DNA of 64,000 nt from Chelonoidis abingdonii (Eukaryota > Chordata > Testudines > Testudinidae). Both the position numbers and the translations under genes were made by a program. The stretch covers positions 203,713,656 to 203,777,655 of the forward strand of contig NC_133770.1 in the NCBI RefSeq assembly GCF_003597395.2, written 5' to 3'. The notes under the pieces were generated by a model, which searched no databases, was not told the DNA's origin, and was given only the letters and a program-made list of their open reading frames with translations. This document shows positions 41,112 through 53,053 of the stretch, piece by piece (within the stretch, counting starts at the first letter, position 1; the number at the start of each line of letters is the position of its first letter).

Positions 41112-44100
41112 CGGCATTTCCGGCCAACTATGCTGGCTGCCTGAAGTGCTGCTCCTCTGCCACTGAGAACATGCAGAGGACTTCCAGAACCCTAGTCAAG
41201 CTGGGGCCCTGGGCACACAGGAAAGCAATTGGGCTCAGAGCCCTAGGTCCCAGCTTAACACGGGTTCAGACCCTCCAGACCTGCAGAATAACTTTCTCCC
41301 ACAGCAAATTAAAGAACCACAAAGAAAATTTCTGACCTTCACAATCAGTCTCACTAGTCTCTCCTCTGCAAGCTATATCAGGTTTGTGTTGCCAGGTGTC
41401 AGGCAATGAGAGTTCCAGGCCTCAGGCAATGAGAACTCCAGGCTGTACTTCCCCAGAGCTCAGAGGAGAGATCTGCTTCCTTTCACTGCCTGCCTTCTCT
41501 GAGTGGCTCTGCTTCTCTTTTTGAACCTCACCTCCAGCTTGTGTAGTCTCTGCAGGTGTGGCAGGGCAGCACTGCCTGAACCAGAGCTCCTCCTTAGCCC
41601 CTTGTTCTCCAGTGTGGGGAATACAAACATCACAACCACTAATACATCTGGATGAATCCACTGGAGTGGTAGCGTTAGAAAGCAACTTTCAGTGATGCCT
41701 GCCCTTTGTTGTGCTAAATTGAGAGCTTGCACTGCTCTAATTTGTTTTATTTTAAAATCTTATTTTTTTTAAGGTCGCCAGTTGTCATTTTGTTTCACTA
41801 AAAGAAAGTGTTATAGCCAACGTTTGTTTAACCGGAGGAAAAACAACTTTAGTTCTTCATACAGAGTAATTAATTATTATTTTCTGGATATTTAAACAAA
41901 CTTCTGCTGCAATTCTCTTCCACTAAGCCATCACAATAAAAACATTTAAGAAGTCTCATTTCATTATATTTGAACAGTAATGTAAGACTAAATTCCTGGG
42001 GAAAAGGTGAAATGAGGTTGAATTGCAGTTCGTTTAGAAGGATTGGTTAATGGGCAAATCCTCAAAATTATTTAGTGATTTTATTCAGTACCCATTTTTG
42101 GCACCTTATTTTAACTATCCAGATAAGCACCTATTGGAAGTATCCAGTGCTCTTGGCTATACAAAATTTCTTCTTTTGGCCAGGTAAACATAATATGAAA
42201 AAAAAATCAGCTGGAATTCTAGCATTCCTTCCTCCACCAAAAAAATATAAAATAATAAAATAATAATAATTAATAAATAATATTAATAATTCCCCAGGTA
42301 ATAGTCACTAGTATGAAAATTAAAATTTCATTTTTTTTAAACTCAGCTTCTTCCAACCTTCAAAAAAGTTTCTTTCAAATGTGATGGACAAATGTTCAGG
42401 TTGTTGCTTAACTGTAGCTGAACTGGTTTGCCTATTCCTTTTGATTGTGATATAGATTTTACTGTCAGCAAACAGAGGTTCTCCCCTGTACAGACAGCTG
42501 ATGTTAGGCCTTTCACGTGTCTTGGAGGGAAGCTGTGACAACAGTCAAGGTAATAGTGGCTGCTGAAATGTACCATCTTTCTGTCAGATACCTCTCTGGT
42601 GGAAGTAATATGGACTGTGACCTGTGAGATTCAGGGAAGAAATACCAGGGTATTTTTATTTGTCAATATATGTCAGTCCTAATTATTTACTTTGAATGTT
42701 AATAACAAAAAATTCTGGTGATAATTAGTACATGTATTAAAAATCAATATTTTATCTATCTACACATCAGTAAAACACACTGGGATGTGCACCATTAGCC
42801 AAATAACACACATCCAAGGTGTTTTTATGTGATTCTTATCTTTTATTGCCAAGAACTCACATAAATGTTCCATTTATTTTCTCATATAAATCGGTCATCT
42901 CCCAATCTGGTTGTCACCTCTGAGGTAATTCGCTATGACCATAGTCTGAGAGCTGATGTTCTGTTCTCCTCAGAAGAAATTTGTTGAGAGATTTCCTCTC
43001 AGTCACTGGAAGCCCTCCCCCTCTCAATATGGCCATTTTAATGCAGCAAAAAAATCTTGCTTAATGTTTTCATAGCTTTGAAAGGTGTGTGTGCACAGTG
43101 CAGCCCACCCTAGCCCACCTTTCAGTGCCATTTATTGCTGTAAGCTCATCTGCTTCTAGTTAATGGTTTCCCATTTCACATGATGAGTGTGCTTAGCATA
43201 GCTGGCCAGTCCATTTAATCAGTTCTACTGTCCTTCTTGTCAACCTCTAACTTCCAGTAGCCTCTTATTCTCTTCTGTATGAGCTTAGCATGCCCTACTT
43301 AGGGCTTACCTATATAGCCCCACAGTCAGGACTATGGGAGTGTGAATTGCAGCATGCAGTAAAGTGTGTTGTAACTGCCCCATGTAGACCCTGCTAGAGC
43401 AAACTTAAAGATACCTAGTTCTCATTAACATAGTCCTAGCAGTTCAACACAGCAGCACTACAGCAGTAGGGTTTACACAGGGCAGATACAAATTTGATAC
43501 ACATGTAACAGATATGACAATATTCTGCAGTGTCCTGGACAAACATTAGGGAATTACGATAAACATTATTTAATTAAGCTTAATACTTTGGAACACAATT
43601 GTGTGTATTTTATTGTGAAAGTCTATGTAATTTCTCCTGGAGATTGAGTATTACTATCTCTGGGAAGGATTAGGAACCTCAAAGGATTTTGTAACGATAT
43701 TTGTTAAGTGGATTTCCTAAGAAATATTTGGGCTGAAGTCAATGCAAATGATCCACCTCCAAATTTTGAAGCTGCGCATTGAGAAAAACTCATTGCCTGC
43801 TGTTTACATGCTCCTAAACACTGCAGATAAAGGATCCCTGAACTGTGTAAATGATGGGCTAAATTTTTCATGAGTATTGTAGTTCTGATCTGAGGGTGTT
43901 ATGTACATGTGACCATAGAAAAGATCTCTTGGAGGGGCGTGGGGTCAAAGAACCCATGTTGGAGATAGTTGCAGGGAACTCTGGTAAGCTTATTAACAGG
44001 TGTGTACATTCTTTATTGTTTTTAATATATTTTCCTCTGTAATGCTTTTATCCTAAGAGTAAATATGCATGCATAGGAAGTATCTTGTGATAACTGTTGA

Positions 44101-44198
44101 CAATTATTCTGTAATCAGTCTGTTTAGACTCCCAATCTTTAGCTCAGAGTAACACAGTGAAGGCAAGGAACCATTCATCCTAAAAATACTCTGTTCAG
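41112..44198. other. No gene seen; AT-rich DNA with small repeats
   Basis: An AT-only stretch of TAATAATAA type lies at 42245-42290. About 43305-43490 has MITE-like wording (GGGCTTACCTATATAGCCCC and GGTTTACACAGGGC as loose inverted ends). No coding evidence. Confidence 0.4.
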
Positions 44199-44477
44199 AA
44201 GTTTCAGAGTGGTATCCGTGTTAGTCTGTATCAGCAAAAACAATGAGGAGTCCTTGTGGCACCTTAGAGACTTATCAAATTTATTTGGGCATAAGCTGTC
44301 ATGGACTAAAGCCCACTTCATCAGATGCATGAAGTGAAAAATACAGGAGGAGGTATAAATACATGAAAGGATGGGGTTGCTTTACCAAGTGTGAGGTCAG
44401 TCTAATGAGATAAATCAATTAACAGCAGGATACCAAGGGAGGAAAAATAACTTTTGAAGTGGTAAGATAGTGGCCTA

Positions 44478-44860
44478 TTACAGACAGCTGACAAACAGGT
44501 GTGAGTAACAGTAGGGATACATTTGTAATGGGGAAATTAAGTTTAGGTTGTAATGACCCAACCACTCCCAGTCTTTATTCAGGGCTAATCTGATGGTATC
44601 CAGTTTGCAAATTAATTCCAGTTCTTCAGTTTCATGTTGGAGTCTGTTTTTGAAGTTTTTTTGTTGATGAATAGCCACTTTCAGGTCTGTTACTGAATGA
44701 TCAGAAAGAATAAAGTGTCCTCCTAGTGGTTTTTGAATGTTATGATTCCTGATGTCAGATTTGTGTCCATTTATTCTTTTTCGTAGAGACTGTCTGGTTT
44801 GGCCAATGTACATGGCAGAGGGGCATTACTGGCAAATGATGGCATATATCATAGTGGTAG
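44478..44860 (-). pseudogene. GIY-YIG endonuclease of Penelope-like element
   Basis: The YIG half is plain: MYIGQTRQSLRKRINGHKSD, with the catalytic-type Arg and the following His. The preceding IYAIICQ...C, the GIY-equivalent with a Cys pair typical of Penelope endonucleases, is just upstream at 44826-44860. The two halves are separated by one in-frame TAA at 44823-44825, so the open frame beginning at 44813 starts at an internal Met. After the motif come GHFILSDHSV and ELELICKLDT segments. It would nick target DNA. Confidence 0.88.
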
Positions 44861-45506
44861 ATGTGCAGGTGAATGAGCCCCAGATGGTGTGGCTGATGTG
44901 GTTAGGTTCTATGATGGTGTCCGTTGAATAGATATGTGAACAGAGTTGGCGCCAGGGTTTGTAGCAGGGTTTGTTTCCTGGGCTGGTGTTTTTGTTGTGT
45001 GGTGTGTAGTTGCTGGTGAGTATTTGTTTCAGGTTTGGGGACTGTCTGTAGGCGAGGACTGGCCTATCTCCCAAGATCTGTGAGAGTGAGGGATCATCCT
45101 TCAGGATAGGTTGTAGATCCTTGAGGATGCACTGGAGCGGTTTTAGTTGGGGGCTGTTGATGATGGCTAGTAGAGTTCTGTTACTTTCTTTGTTGGGCCT
45201 ATCTTGTAGTAGGTGACTTCTCAGTACCCTTCCGGCTCTGTCAGTCTGTTTCTTCACTTTACCAGGTGGGCATTGCAGTTTTAAGAACGCTTGATAGAGA
45301 TTTGGTAGGTGTTTGTCTCTGTCTGAGGGGTTGGAGCAAATGCAGTTGTATTTTAGAGCTTGGCAGTAGACAATGGATTGTGTGATGTGGTCTGGATGAA
45401 AGCTGGAGGCATGTCGGTAAGTATAGTGGTCAGTAGGTTTTTGGTATAGGGTGGTGGTTATGTGACCATCGCTTGTTAGCACTGTAGTGTCTAGGAAGAC
45501 ACACAT
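44826..45506 (-). pseudogene. RT thumb and linker of Penelope-like element
   Basis: Open frame of 226 codons. The N-terminal part (VFLDTTVLTSDGHITTTLYQKPT) is the post-palm RT segment with FLD and YxKPT motifs conserved in Penelope elements. Later residues include RPVLAYRQSPNLKQIL, the conserved linker box, and the C-terminal TIWGSFTCTSTTMIYAIICQ leading into the endonuclease. It stops at the TAA before YIG. No YxDD palm motif is present because the element is truncated on that side. Confidence 0.88.
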
Positions 45507-45508
45507 GG

Positions 45509-46250
45509 GTGTCTACCCAAGAAAGGCAATGACTGGGGAGCTGGAAGCCTGAGACTGGTGCCCTTGCTGAACCATAAAGGGGAAATACAGATATAGTTGC
45601 CCTGAACTGTGACAGTGCACAGCATCTTAGGCTTCTAGCTGCAGGTCTGTGAAGATAGCTTAGGTAATTTCCCATCACCAGATTCTGTCCACAGCCTTTT
45701 CCCATTTCGTCAGTGACTGAGCATATTGCTGTGTTCTGCCTACTTCCATGTTGTTATTGCTGGTTCTGTCCTGTTGAATTAACCTTCATCACCATTGGAA
45801 AAATAATGAAGGATGACCATATAATAAGAGCAAAAGTATTTGTAATACGGCAAATCTAATCATCCCACTGTAGTGCCATCTGTGTATCTCCACTCTTCGC
45901 AGATACAGAAAGAGAGCTTTCACTATATAGTCTTACATGTGTTGCCCTTCAGGTCCTCTGCTAAAGGTTAGACCTCTCACTTTATTCTTTAAGGAAGTGC
46001 TGTGATGTGACAGATAGTTCTGGAGACAGACATCTTAATTTCCCAAAAGTCTGTATTGTCAGATGGTATTTAGTACCTATTCGCATGCTCTGAATCTGAT
46101 GCAGATTCACATTTCTTAAGAAGTTACAACTCCTTCCGAGAACTACCACATCAGAGGTAAGAAGATCTGACTTTAAAGCTTAGGCTAGATCAGGATTTAA
46201 AGGTGTGATGTTAGATCATGTTAGTTAACTTACTCTAATATGCTCTGTTT
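45509..46250. other. No gene; short unclassified repeat at left edge
   Basis: About 45510-45720 (GTGTCTACCCAAGAAAGGC, CTGGTGCCCTTGCTGAACC) looks like the edge of another repeat joined to the Penelope truncation point. The rest is unremarkable. Confidence 0.4.
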
Positions 46251-46418
46251 TAGAGTAGCAGCTGTATTAGTCTGTATCCGCAAAAAGAACAGGAGTACTT
46301 GTGGCACTTTAGAGACTAACAAATTTATTTGAGCATAAGCTTTCGTGGGCAGCCCACGAAAGCTTATGCTCAAATAAATTTGTTAGTCTCTAAGGTGCCA
46401 CAAGTACTCCTGTTCTTC
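46251..46418. repeat. Palindromic pair of Penelope-type 3' tails
   Basis: Two copies of the Penelope tail meet head to head. 46285-46350 and 46352-46417 are inverted repeats with 66-bp arms, one mismatch seen and one central unpaired base (46351). The left copy extends about 34 bp further, to 46251. Confidence 0.9.
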
Positions 46419-46879
46419 TAACGTGCTCTGAATTCTAATAAGGACAAAGCAAGCTGTATTTTAGCATGTGCTCAATGGGTCAAATTAAAGGCTAGAGGGG
46501 AACCTCAGCATATCAACAGAAAACCTTTCACCTCCTGATCATCTTCAAATAAGACATCTGTCAAAAGTAACTTTTCTGAGCTACATGGTGAAGAAGAAAT
46601 CTTATGCCAAGTTCAGCATAGGCATCCTGTAATCTCATTTTCTAATGAGGAACCTGCAAAATATGGCATTGGCAAATTCAAGAAGAAATCTATTATATCC
46701 AGAGCACCTTCTTGGTCCTCAGATGAAGAGCTAGCCATTAACTAGTTCAAGTAAAAAACCCACAGACATGAATCTACCTTTTTTTCAAGGAGGATATATA
46801 AAAGTCAGGTCATATGACCAGGAAATAAAAACAGTCCCATGTGATTTAAGTGAGTAATCTCACAGTGCAAATATCAGAT
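46419..46879. other. No gene seen
   Basis: No recognisable coding or repeat structure; possibly decayed interior of the adjacent hAT element on its right side. Confidence 0.35.
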
Positions 46880-48018
46880 TATCAGTCCCTTCATGCTTCA
46901 ACCCCCATTCCAGAGGACATGCTGATGTCGAGTTCAGCTCGATAATGATCCAAAGCAGAGCGGATCAACGCATGTTCGTTTTCATCATCTGGGTCAGATG
47001 CCACCAGCAGAAGGTTGATTTTCTTTTTTGGTGGTTCGGGTTCTATAGTTTCCATATCTGAGTGTTGTTCTTTGAAGTCTTCTGAAATTATGCTCCACAC
47101 CTTGTCCCTCTGAGATTTTGAACCGCACTTCAGATTCTTAAACCTTGGGTGGAGTGCTATTGCTAGTTTTAGAAATCTCACATTGGTACCTTCTTTATGT
47201 TTTGTCAAATCTGCTGTGAAAGTGTTCTTAAAATGAACATATGCTGGTCATCATCTAAGACTTCTATGACATGAAATATATGGCAGAATGCAGGTAAAAC
47301 AGAACAGGAGACATACAATTCTCCCCCAAGGAATTCAGTCACAAGAGTAATTAACACATTATTTTTTTAATGAGTATCATCAGCACGGAAGCATGTCCTC
47401 TGGAATGGTGGCTGAAGAATGGAGTATATGAATGTTAGCATATCTGACATGTTAATACTTTACAACACTGGCTACAAAAGCTCCATTTAAAGTCTGTTCT
47501 CTCATTCAGGTGACATTGTAAACAAGAAGTGGGCAGCATTATGTCCTTCACATTTTAACCAAACTTGTTTTACTGAGTGATTGGTTGAAGTAGGATTGAG
47601 TAGACTTGTAGACTCTAAAGCTTACCACTGTTTTACTTTTGAATGCAGGGGGATTTTGGGGGGAGTTTTTTTGTACATAATTCTACATTTGTAAGTTCAA
47701 CTTTCATGGTAAAGAGATTGTGCTATAGCAACAGTACGTGTATTAGGTGAACTGAAAAAATGCTATTTCTTTTGTTTTTTACAGTACAAATATTTGTAAT
47801 CGAAAATAAATATAAATTGAGCACTGTATACTTTGTATTCTGTATTGTCATTGAAATCAATATATTTGAAAATGTAGAAAACATCCAAAAATATTTAATA
47901 TATTTCAGTTGGTATTCTGTTGTTTAACAGTATGATTAATCGGGATTAATTTTTTTAATCACAATTATTTTTTTGAATTAATGGTGTGAGTTAACTGCAA
48001 TTAATTGACAGTCCTAAT
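46880..48018 (-). mobile_element. hAT transposon remnant
   Basis: Minus-strand remnant with a transposase C-terminal fragment near its left end and a terminal region at its right end reading GATTAATCGGGATTAATTTT...AATTAATTGACAGTCCTA. The same terminal region recurs at about 54236-54395. In minus reading the end begins TAGGACTGTCAATTAATTGC. The other end was not located, so the left limit is set by the coding remnant. Confidence 0.72.
46891..47208 (-). pseudogene. hAT-family transposase fragment
   Basis: 105 codons. FLKLAIALHPRFKNLKCGSK is the 'LDPRFK'-like block found in hAT and BED-type transposases, followed by RDKVWSIISEDFKEQ, an acidic EPEPPKKKINLLL segment and ENEHALIRSALDHYRAE. It precedes the dimerisation region, which is not intact here. 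A piece of transposase, not a domesticated host gene as far as I can see, because no surrounding frame is open. Confidence 0.78.
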
Positions 48019-48252
48019 CTCCACTGCTACGATGATCTGTACCCCCTACCACACACCTTTCAAGATTTATGCATCTGACCCATGCCTGTCACAACATTTG
48101 GTGTACCTCATCCAGTGCATCAAATGCCCAAATAACTGCATGGGTCAAATTAGACAATCATAGAAACTATAGAAATGTAGGACGGCAAGGGACCTTGATA
48201 GGTCATATAGTCCATTCTCCTGCACTGAGACAGGACTAAGTATTATATAGAC

Positions 48253-48585
48253 CAGTATTTCCCAACCTGGGGACACCGCTTGTGTAGCGAAAGCCCCTGG
48301 TGGGCCAGGCCGGTTTGTTTACTTGCCCCATCCGCAAGTTCGGCTGATCACAGCTCCCTCTGGCTGCGGTTTGCTGCTCCTGGCCAATGGGGGCTGCGGG
48401 AAGTGGCACAGGCCAAGGGATGTACTGTTTGCCACGTCCAGCAGCTCCCATTGGCCTGGATCAGTGAACTGTGGCCAATGGGAGCCACAATTGGCCGAAC
48501 CTGCAGACGGGGCAGGTAAACAAACTGGCTTGGCCCACCAAAGGCTTTCCCTACACAGGCAGCACCCCATGTTTGGGAAACACTA
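48253..48585. mobile_element. hAT-like MITE in CR1
   Basis: 333 bp with inverted ends CAGTATTTCCCAACCTGGGG and CATGTTTGGGAAACACTA. It is flanked by ATATAGAC (48245-48252) and ATCTAGAC (48586-48593), an 8-bp duplication with one mismatch. The GC-rich interior contains paired CCAATGGG/CCCATTGG words. Overlapping open frames on both strands are artefacts of this palindromic composition. Confidence 0.88.
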
Positions 48586-49135
48586 ATCTAGACTATCCAT
48601 GAAAGCTGTTTGTCTAACCTATCCTTAAAAACATAATATTAATGACATTCCACAATATCCTTCTGTATTTGGTTCCAATGATTAACAATAAGGAAGTTTT
48701 GCCTAATGTCTAAACTTTATCTCCCTTGCTGCAGTTTACGAACATTACTTCTTGTCCTGTCCTCAGTGGTTAAGAAGTACAATTTATTAGGCTCCTCTTT
48801 ATAACATACTTGAAGACTGTTATATTCCCCTCTCGGTCTTCTCTTATTCAGACTAAACAAATCTAATATTTTCAATCCTTCCTTTGCTGGTCATGTTTTC
48901 TAGACCTCTAATCATTTTTGTTGATCTCCTCTGGACTTTCTTCAATTTGCCCACATCCTTCCTGAAGTGTGGGGCCCAGAACGCGACACAGGAGTCCAGA
49001 TGAGGCCTTATCTGTGCTTATAGCATTCCTGTTATAACATCTCAGAATGATGTTTGCCTTTTTTTTTATTTTGGCAAGTGTGACATTGCTGACTCATGTT
49101 TAGTTTAGTTTGTTGTACACTATAACCCCAGATAT

Positions 49136-49256
49136 GATGACCAGATAGTACATGTGAAAAATTTGGACAGGGTGTGGGGGGTAATAAGCACCTATACAAG
49201 ACAAAGCCCCAAATATCGGGACTGCCCTATAAAATTGGGACATCTGGTCACCTGAC
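49136..49256. mobile_element. Small MITE in CR1
   Basis: About 120 bp with ends TGACCAGATAG... and ...CATCTGGTCACCTG forming terminal inverted repeats around AAGACAAAGCCCCAAATATC. It sits between two adjoining CR1 segments. The target duplication is not clear. Confidence 0.72.
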
Positions 49257-49285
49257 CTCCACATCCTTTTCTGCAGTACTCCTTC

Positions 49286-49471
49286 CTAGGCATCATTTCC
49301 TATTTTATATTGGTGAAATTGATTATTCCTTCCTAAGTATAGTACTTTGTACTTGTCCTTACTGAATTTCATATTATTTATTTCAGACCATTTCTCAAGT
49401 TTAAGATCATTTTGAATTCTAATGCTGTCCTCCAAAGCACTTGCAACCCTTCCAAACTTGGCATTATCCAC
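49286..49471 (-). pseudogene. CR1 RT C-terminal fragment
   Basis: 61 codons with LEDSIRIQNDLKLEKWSE and MKFSKDKYKVLYLGR, the region just after the CR1 RT active site. Short because stops have accumulated. Confidence 0.8.
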
Positions 49472-49670
49472 AGGATCTATGAGTGTACTCTGTCATTGTC
49501 CAAATCATTGATGCAGGTATTGAATTAAATTAGACACAATCACTTTGGCTGTGAATATTGATAACTACTCTGAGTACAGTTTTCCAACCAGCTGTGCATC
49601 CACATTATTGTAGGTTCATCTAGGCTGTATTTCCCTAGTTTGTTTATGAGAAATTCAAGTGATGATACCA

Positions 49671-49879
49671 TCAAAAACCTTTGTAAAGTTGAGATATATC
49701 ACATCTATTGTTTCCCCTCACCCCACATCCACAAGGCTTGTTACCCTTGTCAAAGAAGGATATTAGGTTAATTTGACATGATTTATTCTTGACAAAACCA
49801 TGTTGACTGTTACTTATCACCTTATCTTCTAGCTGATTACAAATTGATTTATTATTTTCTCCATTATGCTTACGGGTAC
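49671..49879 (-). pseudogene. CR1 RT fragment
   Basis: Within an open frame running in from the LTR on the right, only the part left of 49879 is CR1: SICNQLEDKVISNSQHGF followed by VKNKSCQINLISFFDKG, the RT fingers region. The N-terminal residues of that frame derive from the LTR. Confidence 0.8.
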
Positions 49880-50653
49880 TGTGACGGTCCACGCCCCTAG
49901 GGTCAGGGCAGTGTTGACTATCGGTCATGGTCCGTAAAGCAGCCCTTCAGTGCAAGGCAGCATGTTTTAGCGGCCAGAGTCTATGGCACCACCCTTCAGT
50001 GCAGGGCAGCGTGGCCTAACGGCCAGAGTCTATAGCACCACCCTTTGGTGCAGTGCAATGGGACCTAACAGCCTAAGTCCATAAAGCAGCCCTTTGGCAC
50101 AGGGGAGTGAGGCCCAGTGGCCAGAGTCTATGGTGTTGGGGCTCCCCTTATGGGGTGTGGCAGCCCCGGTAGCCCCAACTCCACCAAGCTCCGACCCAGG
50201 GCCCTAACAGTGGGGTAGTGGCTTGCTACTGACTCAGCGGGGCAGTGCTACTGAAACACGCTGAGTTTCTCCAGGTGGGAGGTACCACTCCGTCACCCTC
50301 TCTGGGTCACTTCCTACCAGAAGGTGTGTTGCGGTTTCCCATGAGACATCGGATCCTCTGTGTTTGGTGGGGCTGGTTGTCTCCAGGGTTTCCTCCAGTC
50401 ACTGGGGTACAGGCAGGCTGTGAACCGCTTCAGTTCCCAGCATAGTCAGAAACTGTGGCTGGCCCTCTGCAGGAGCTTCTCGGGCAGGTCCTTTCCTTGT
50501 GGCATCTCACCCAGAATGAGCTGTTCTCCCTCCCTTTATACTGCTAGAGCACTTGGAGCATGCCCAGTCTTGCCAGGGGTGCGAGACTTCCGCTGTCAAT
50601 ACCTGGGGCTTAACTCTGTCTGGGCTAATGTGGCGTAAGCAGACCCTATCACA
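49880..50653. mobile_element. Solo LTR in CR1
   Basis: 774 bp from TGTGACGGTCCACG to CCCTATCACA, with GGTAC duplicated perfectly at 49875-49879 and 50654-50658. It splits the CR1 RT. The left part contains about four tandem units (next entry). Ends are TGTGA...TCACA. The style resembles the LTRs of the Gmr1-like element (tandem units around AGAGTCTAT), so it may belong to a related Gypsy lineage; this is inference. Orientation undecided. Confidence 0.9.
49936..50135. repeat. Tandem repeat of about 50-bp units inside the solo LTR
   Basis: Units of the form GCAGCCCTTCAGTGCA...CGGCCAGAGTCTATGG occur about four times with divergence (about 49938, 49985, 50035 and 50085). Confidence 0.75.
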
Positions 50654-52382
50654 GGTACCAATAATTCCCTGGGTTGTCCTTATTCCCTTTTCTATAGATA
50701 GGGTATGAAATTTGCCCTTTTTCAGTTCTCTGGGATCTCTCCTGTCCCCCACAATTTCTCAAAGATAATCAGTAAAGGCTCAGAGATCTCTTCAGTCAGG
50801 TAATTAGGTAGTCTAGGAAATATTTAATCAGGCCCTGCTAAGTTGAACACATCTAACTTGTCTAAGTAATTCTTAAATTGTTCCTTCCCTGTTTCAGCTT
50901 CAGATTCTACCCCTTTTATACTGATGTTCACTGCACTATCATCTGATCACTGCAAAGGTTTTTGATGAAAACTGAAACAAAAAAAGACATTTAACACTTT
51001 GGCCATTGCTATGTTTTCTGTTATTGTCTTTCTCTCCTCATACTAATGGCCTGCCCTGCCCTTGGTCTTCTTCTTGCCTCTAATGTATTTTAAAAATGTT
51101 TTCATGTTACCTTTTATGTCCCTAGCTAATTTAATCTCATTTTGTGCCTAGACCTTTCTAATTTTGTCCCTACATGCTAGTGGTGGTGGGTTTCTTTATA
51201 TTCATCCTTCGTAATTTGACCTAGTTTCAATTTTTTGTATAACTCTTTTTTTGTATTTCAGGTGGTTGAAGATCTCCTGGTGAAGCCAGGGTGGTCTCTT
51301 ACCATATAACCTATTTTTCTCACACATTGGGATAATTTGTTCTTATTTCCTTAATAATATGTTTCTTTAAAAAATGCCAACTCTCCTGAATGTTTTTCTT
51401 TCGACTTGATTCACAAAGGAACTTACCAATTCTGAGTTTTCTAAAGTCTGTATCCATGAAGACTATTGTCTATATTCTGTGGTTTTCCCTCTTACTATAG
51501 TTTAGCATCAATACTATCATTTCATGATCACTTTCACCAAAGCTGCCTTCCACCCTCAAATTCTCAACTAGTTCCTCCTATTTGTCAGAATCAAATCTAG
51601 AAGAGCCTCACCCATAGTCACTTTCTCCATCATTTGTAATAAAAAAAGTTATCTCCAATGCTTTCCAAGAGCTGGTTTGGATAATCTACCCTGCCGTATC
51701 AGCTGTCTGTGCAGAGCTGCCCAGAGGATTCAGGGGGGCTGGGGCAAAGCAATTTCAGGGGCCCCTTCCGTAAAAAAAAGTTCCAATACTATACAATACT
51801 CTATTCTTGTGGGAGCACCTGCAGGCCCAGAGCAAATTACCCCACTTGTCTCTCTCCCCTCCCCACTCCCCCACTCCCCTACCTCCGGGTGACCCTGGGA
51901 AAAGTAAACATTTAAAAACCTTCCACATCTCGGCACAAACCCAGTTTTGAGAAAACTTCTTTTCAAGTCACCTTTACAAGGTATCAGTGGTTCTAAGCAT
52001 CAGCTAGTGCTAAAAGACACTAAAGCTTATTAAAAGGATTGGACAAATATTTTCCATTAAAACTTTTTTTGGATTGAAAACTAGGGGTTTTTAAAAAGCA
52101 GGAAAAAAACACGGACAATGTCTGCTTTCCTTCAAAATTTGTTGTGTTTTTTTAATTGAAATGCTGAAATTAGTCTGCCAAAACCTGAACATGGTTTGGG
52201 ATTTCAGAAGTGTGTGGCCAAATATTTGCTGCTTGCTGTATTTGATTGTTTAATGAAGCAATAAAAAAATTTTACTTAAAAAAAAATCCAAAACTTTTGA
52301 ACCACCTCAGCAAAGATTTTTCCAGGTTTCTGATACTCTGCTGGTTTCCTTGACTCATGTCTGTCTCCATAACTTTGGGTTC

Positions 52383-52640
52383 ATTTAGCTTAGAACATAA
52401 GAATGGCCATACTGGGTCAGACCAAAGGTCCATCCAGCCCAATATACTGTCTACCAACAGTGGCCAATGCCAAGTGCCCCAGAGGGAGTGAACCTAACAG
52501 GTAATGACCAAGAGATCTCTCTCCTGCTATCCATATCCACCCTCTGACAAACAGAGGCTAGGGATACCATTCCTACCCATCCTGGCTAATAGCCATTAAT
52601 GGACTTAACCTCCATGAATGTACCTGTTTCCTAGAGACTG
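52383..52640 (-). mobile_element. CR1 3'-tail fragment nested in the hAT-like element
   Basis: Starts GAACATAAGAATGGCCATAC and contains GGTCAGACCAAAGGTCCATC and CAACAGTGGCCAATGCCAAG. In plus-strand reading this is the reverse complement of the CR1 3' end, so the element is on the minus strand. Confidence 0.85.
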
Positions 52641-52832
52641 GCTCCATGGGGTCCCTCACAAACTGGAGATGGTTGCTATGGGTTTGTCTTTAGTATAAAC
52701 TATGTACATACTCCACGAACTGAGCATTTAAGCTTGTTCCAGAATCTGGGATGAGCCTATGTTGTGAAAATTGAAATGCTCAAAATAGCACTTGCATGTG
52801 AATGAACAAAGGGTGCTAAAATTTAAATAACC

Positions 52833-53053
52833 CAGAGGTTCTCAAACCAGGGGTTGGGACCCCTCATGGGGTCATGAGATTATTACTGGGGGTTGTGAGC
52901 TGTCAGCCACCTCAAACCCAGCTTTGCCTCCAGCATTTATAATAGTGTTAAATATATAAAAAAGTATTTTTAATTTATAAGCGGGGTGGGGGGTCGCACT
53001 CAGAGGTTTGCTATGTGAAAGGGGTCACCAGTACAAAAGTTTGAGAACCACTG
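52833..53053. mobile_element. hAT-like MITE nested in the larger hAT-like element
   Basis: 221 bp with ends CAGAGGTTCTCAAACCAGG and AAAAGTTTGAGAACCACTG. Flanks AAATAACC (52825-52832) and AATTAACC (53054-53061) form an 8-bp duplication with one mismatch. Confidence 0.9.

Larger units (their letters stand above)
44199..45508 (-). mobile_element. Penelope-like retroelement, 5'-truncated
   Basis: Minus-strand remnant encoding the RT thumb/linker and a GIY-YIG endonuclease, the combination unique to Penelope-like elements. The 3' tail (about 44199-44345: GTGTTAGTCTGTATCAGC..., CCTTGTGGCACCTTAGAGAC) is the same tail found as an inverted pair at 46251-46418. The RT palm is missing. The right end near 45508 is abrupt and a different repeat begins. 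Confidence 0.85.

Noticed and set aside
46891..47208. Domesticated BED/hAT host gene
   Set aside because: Only 105 codons remain, flanked by stops and by hAT terminal sequence; this looks like a decayed transposon.
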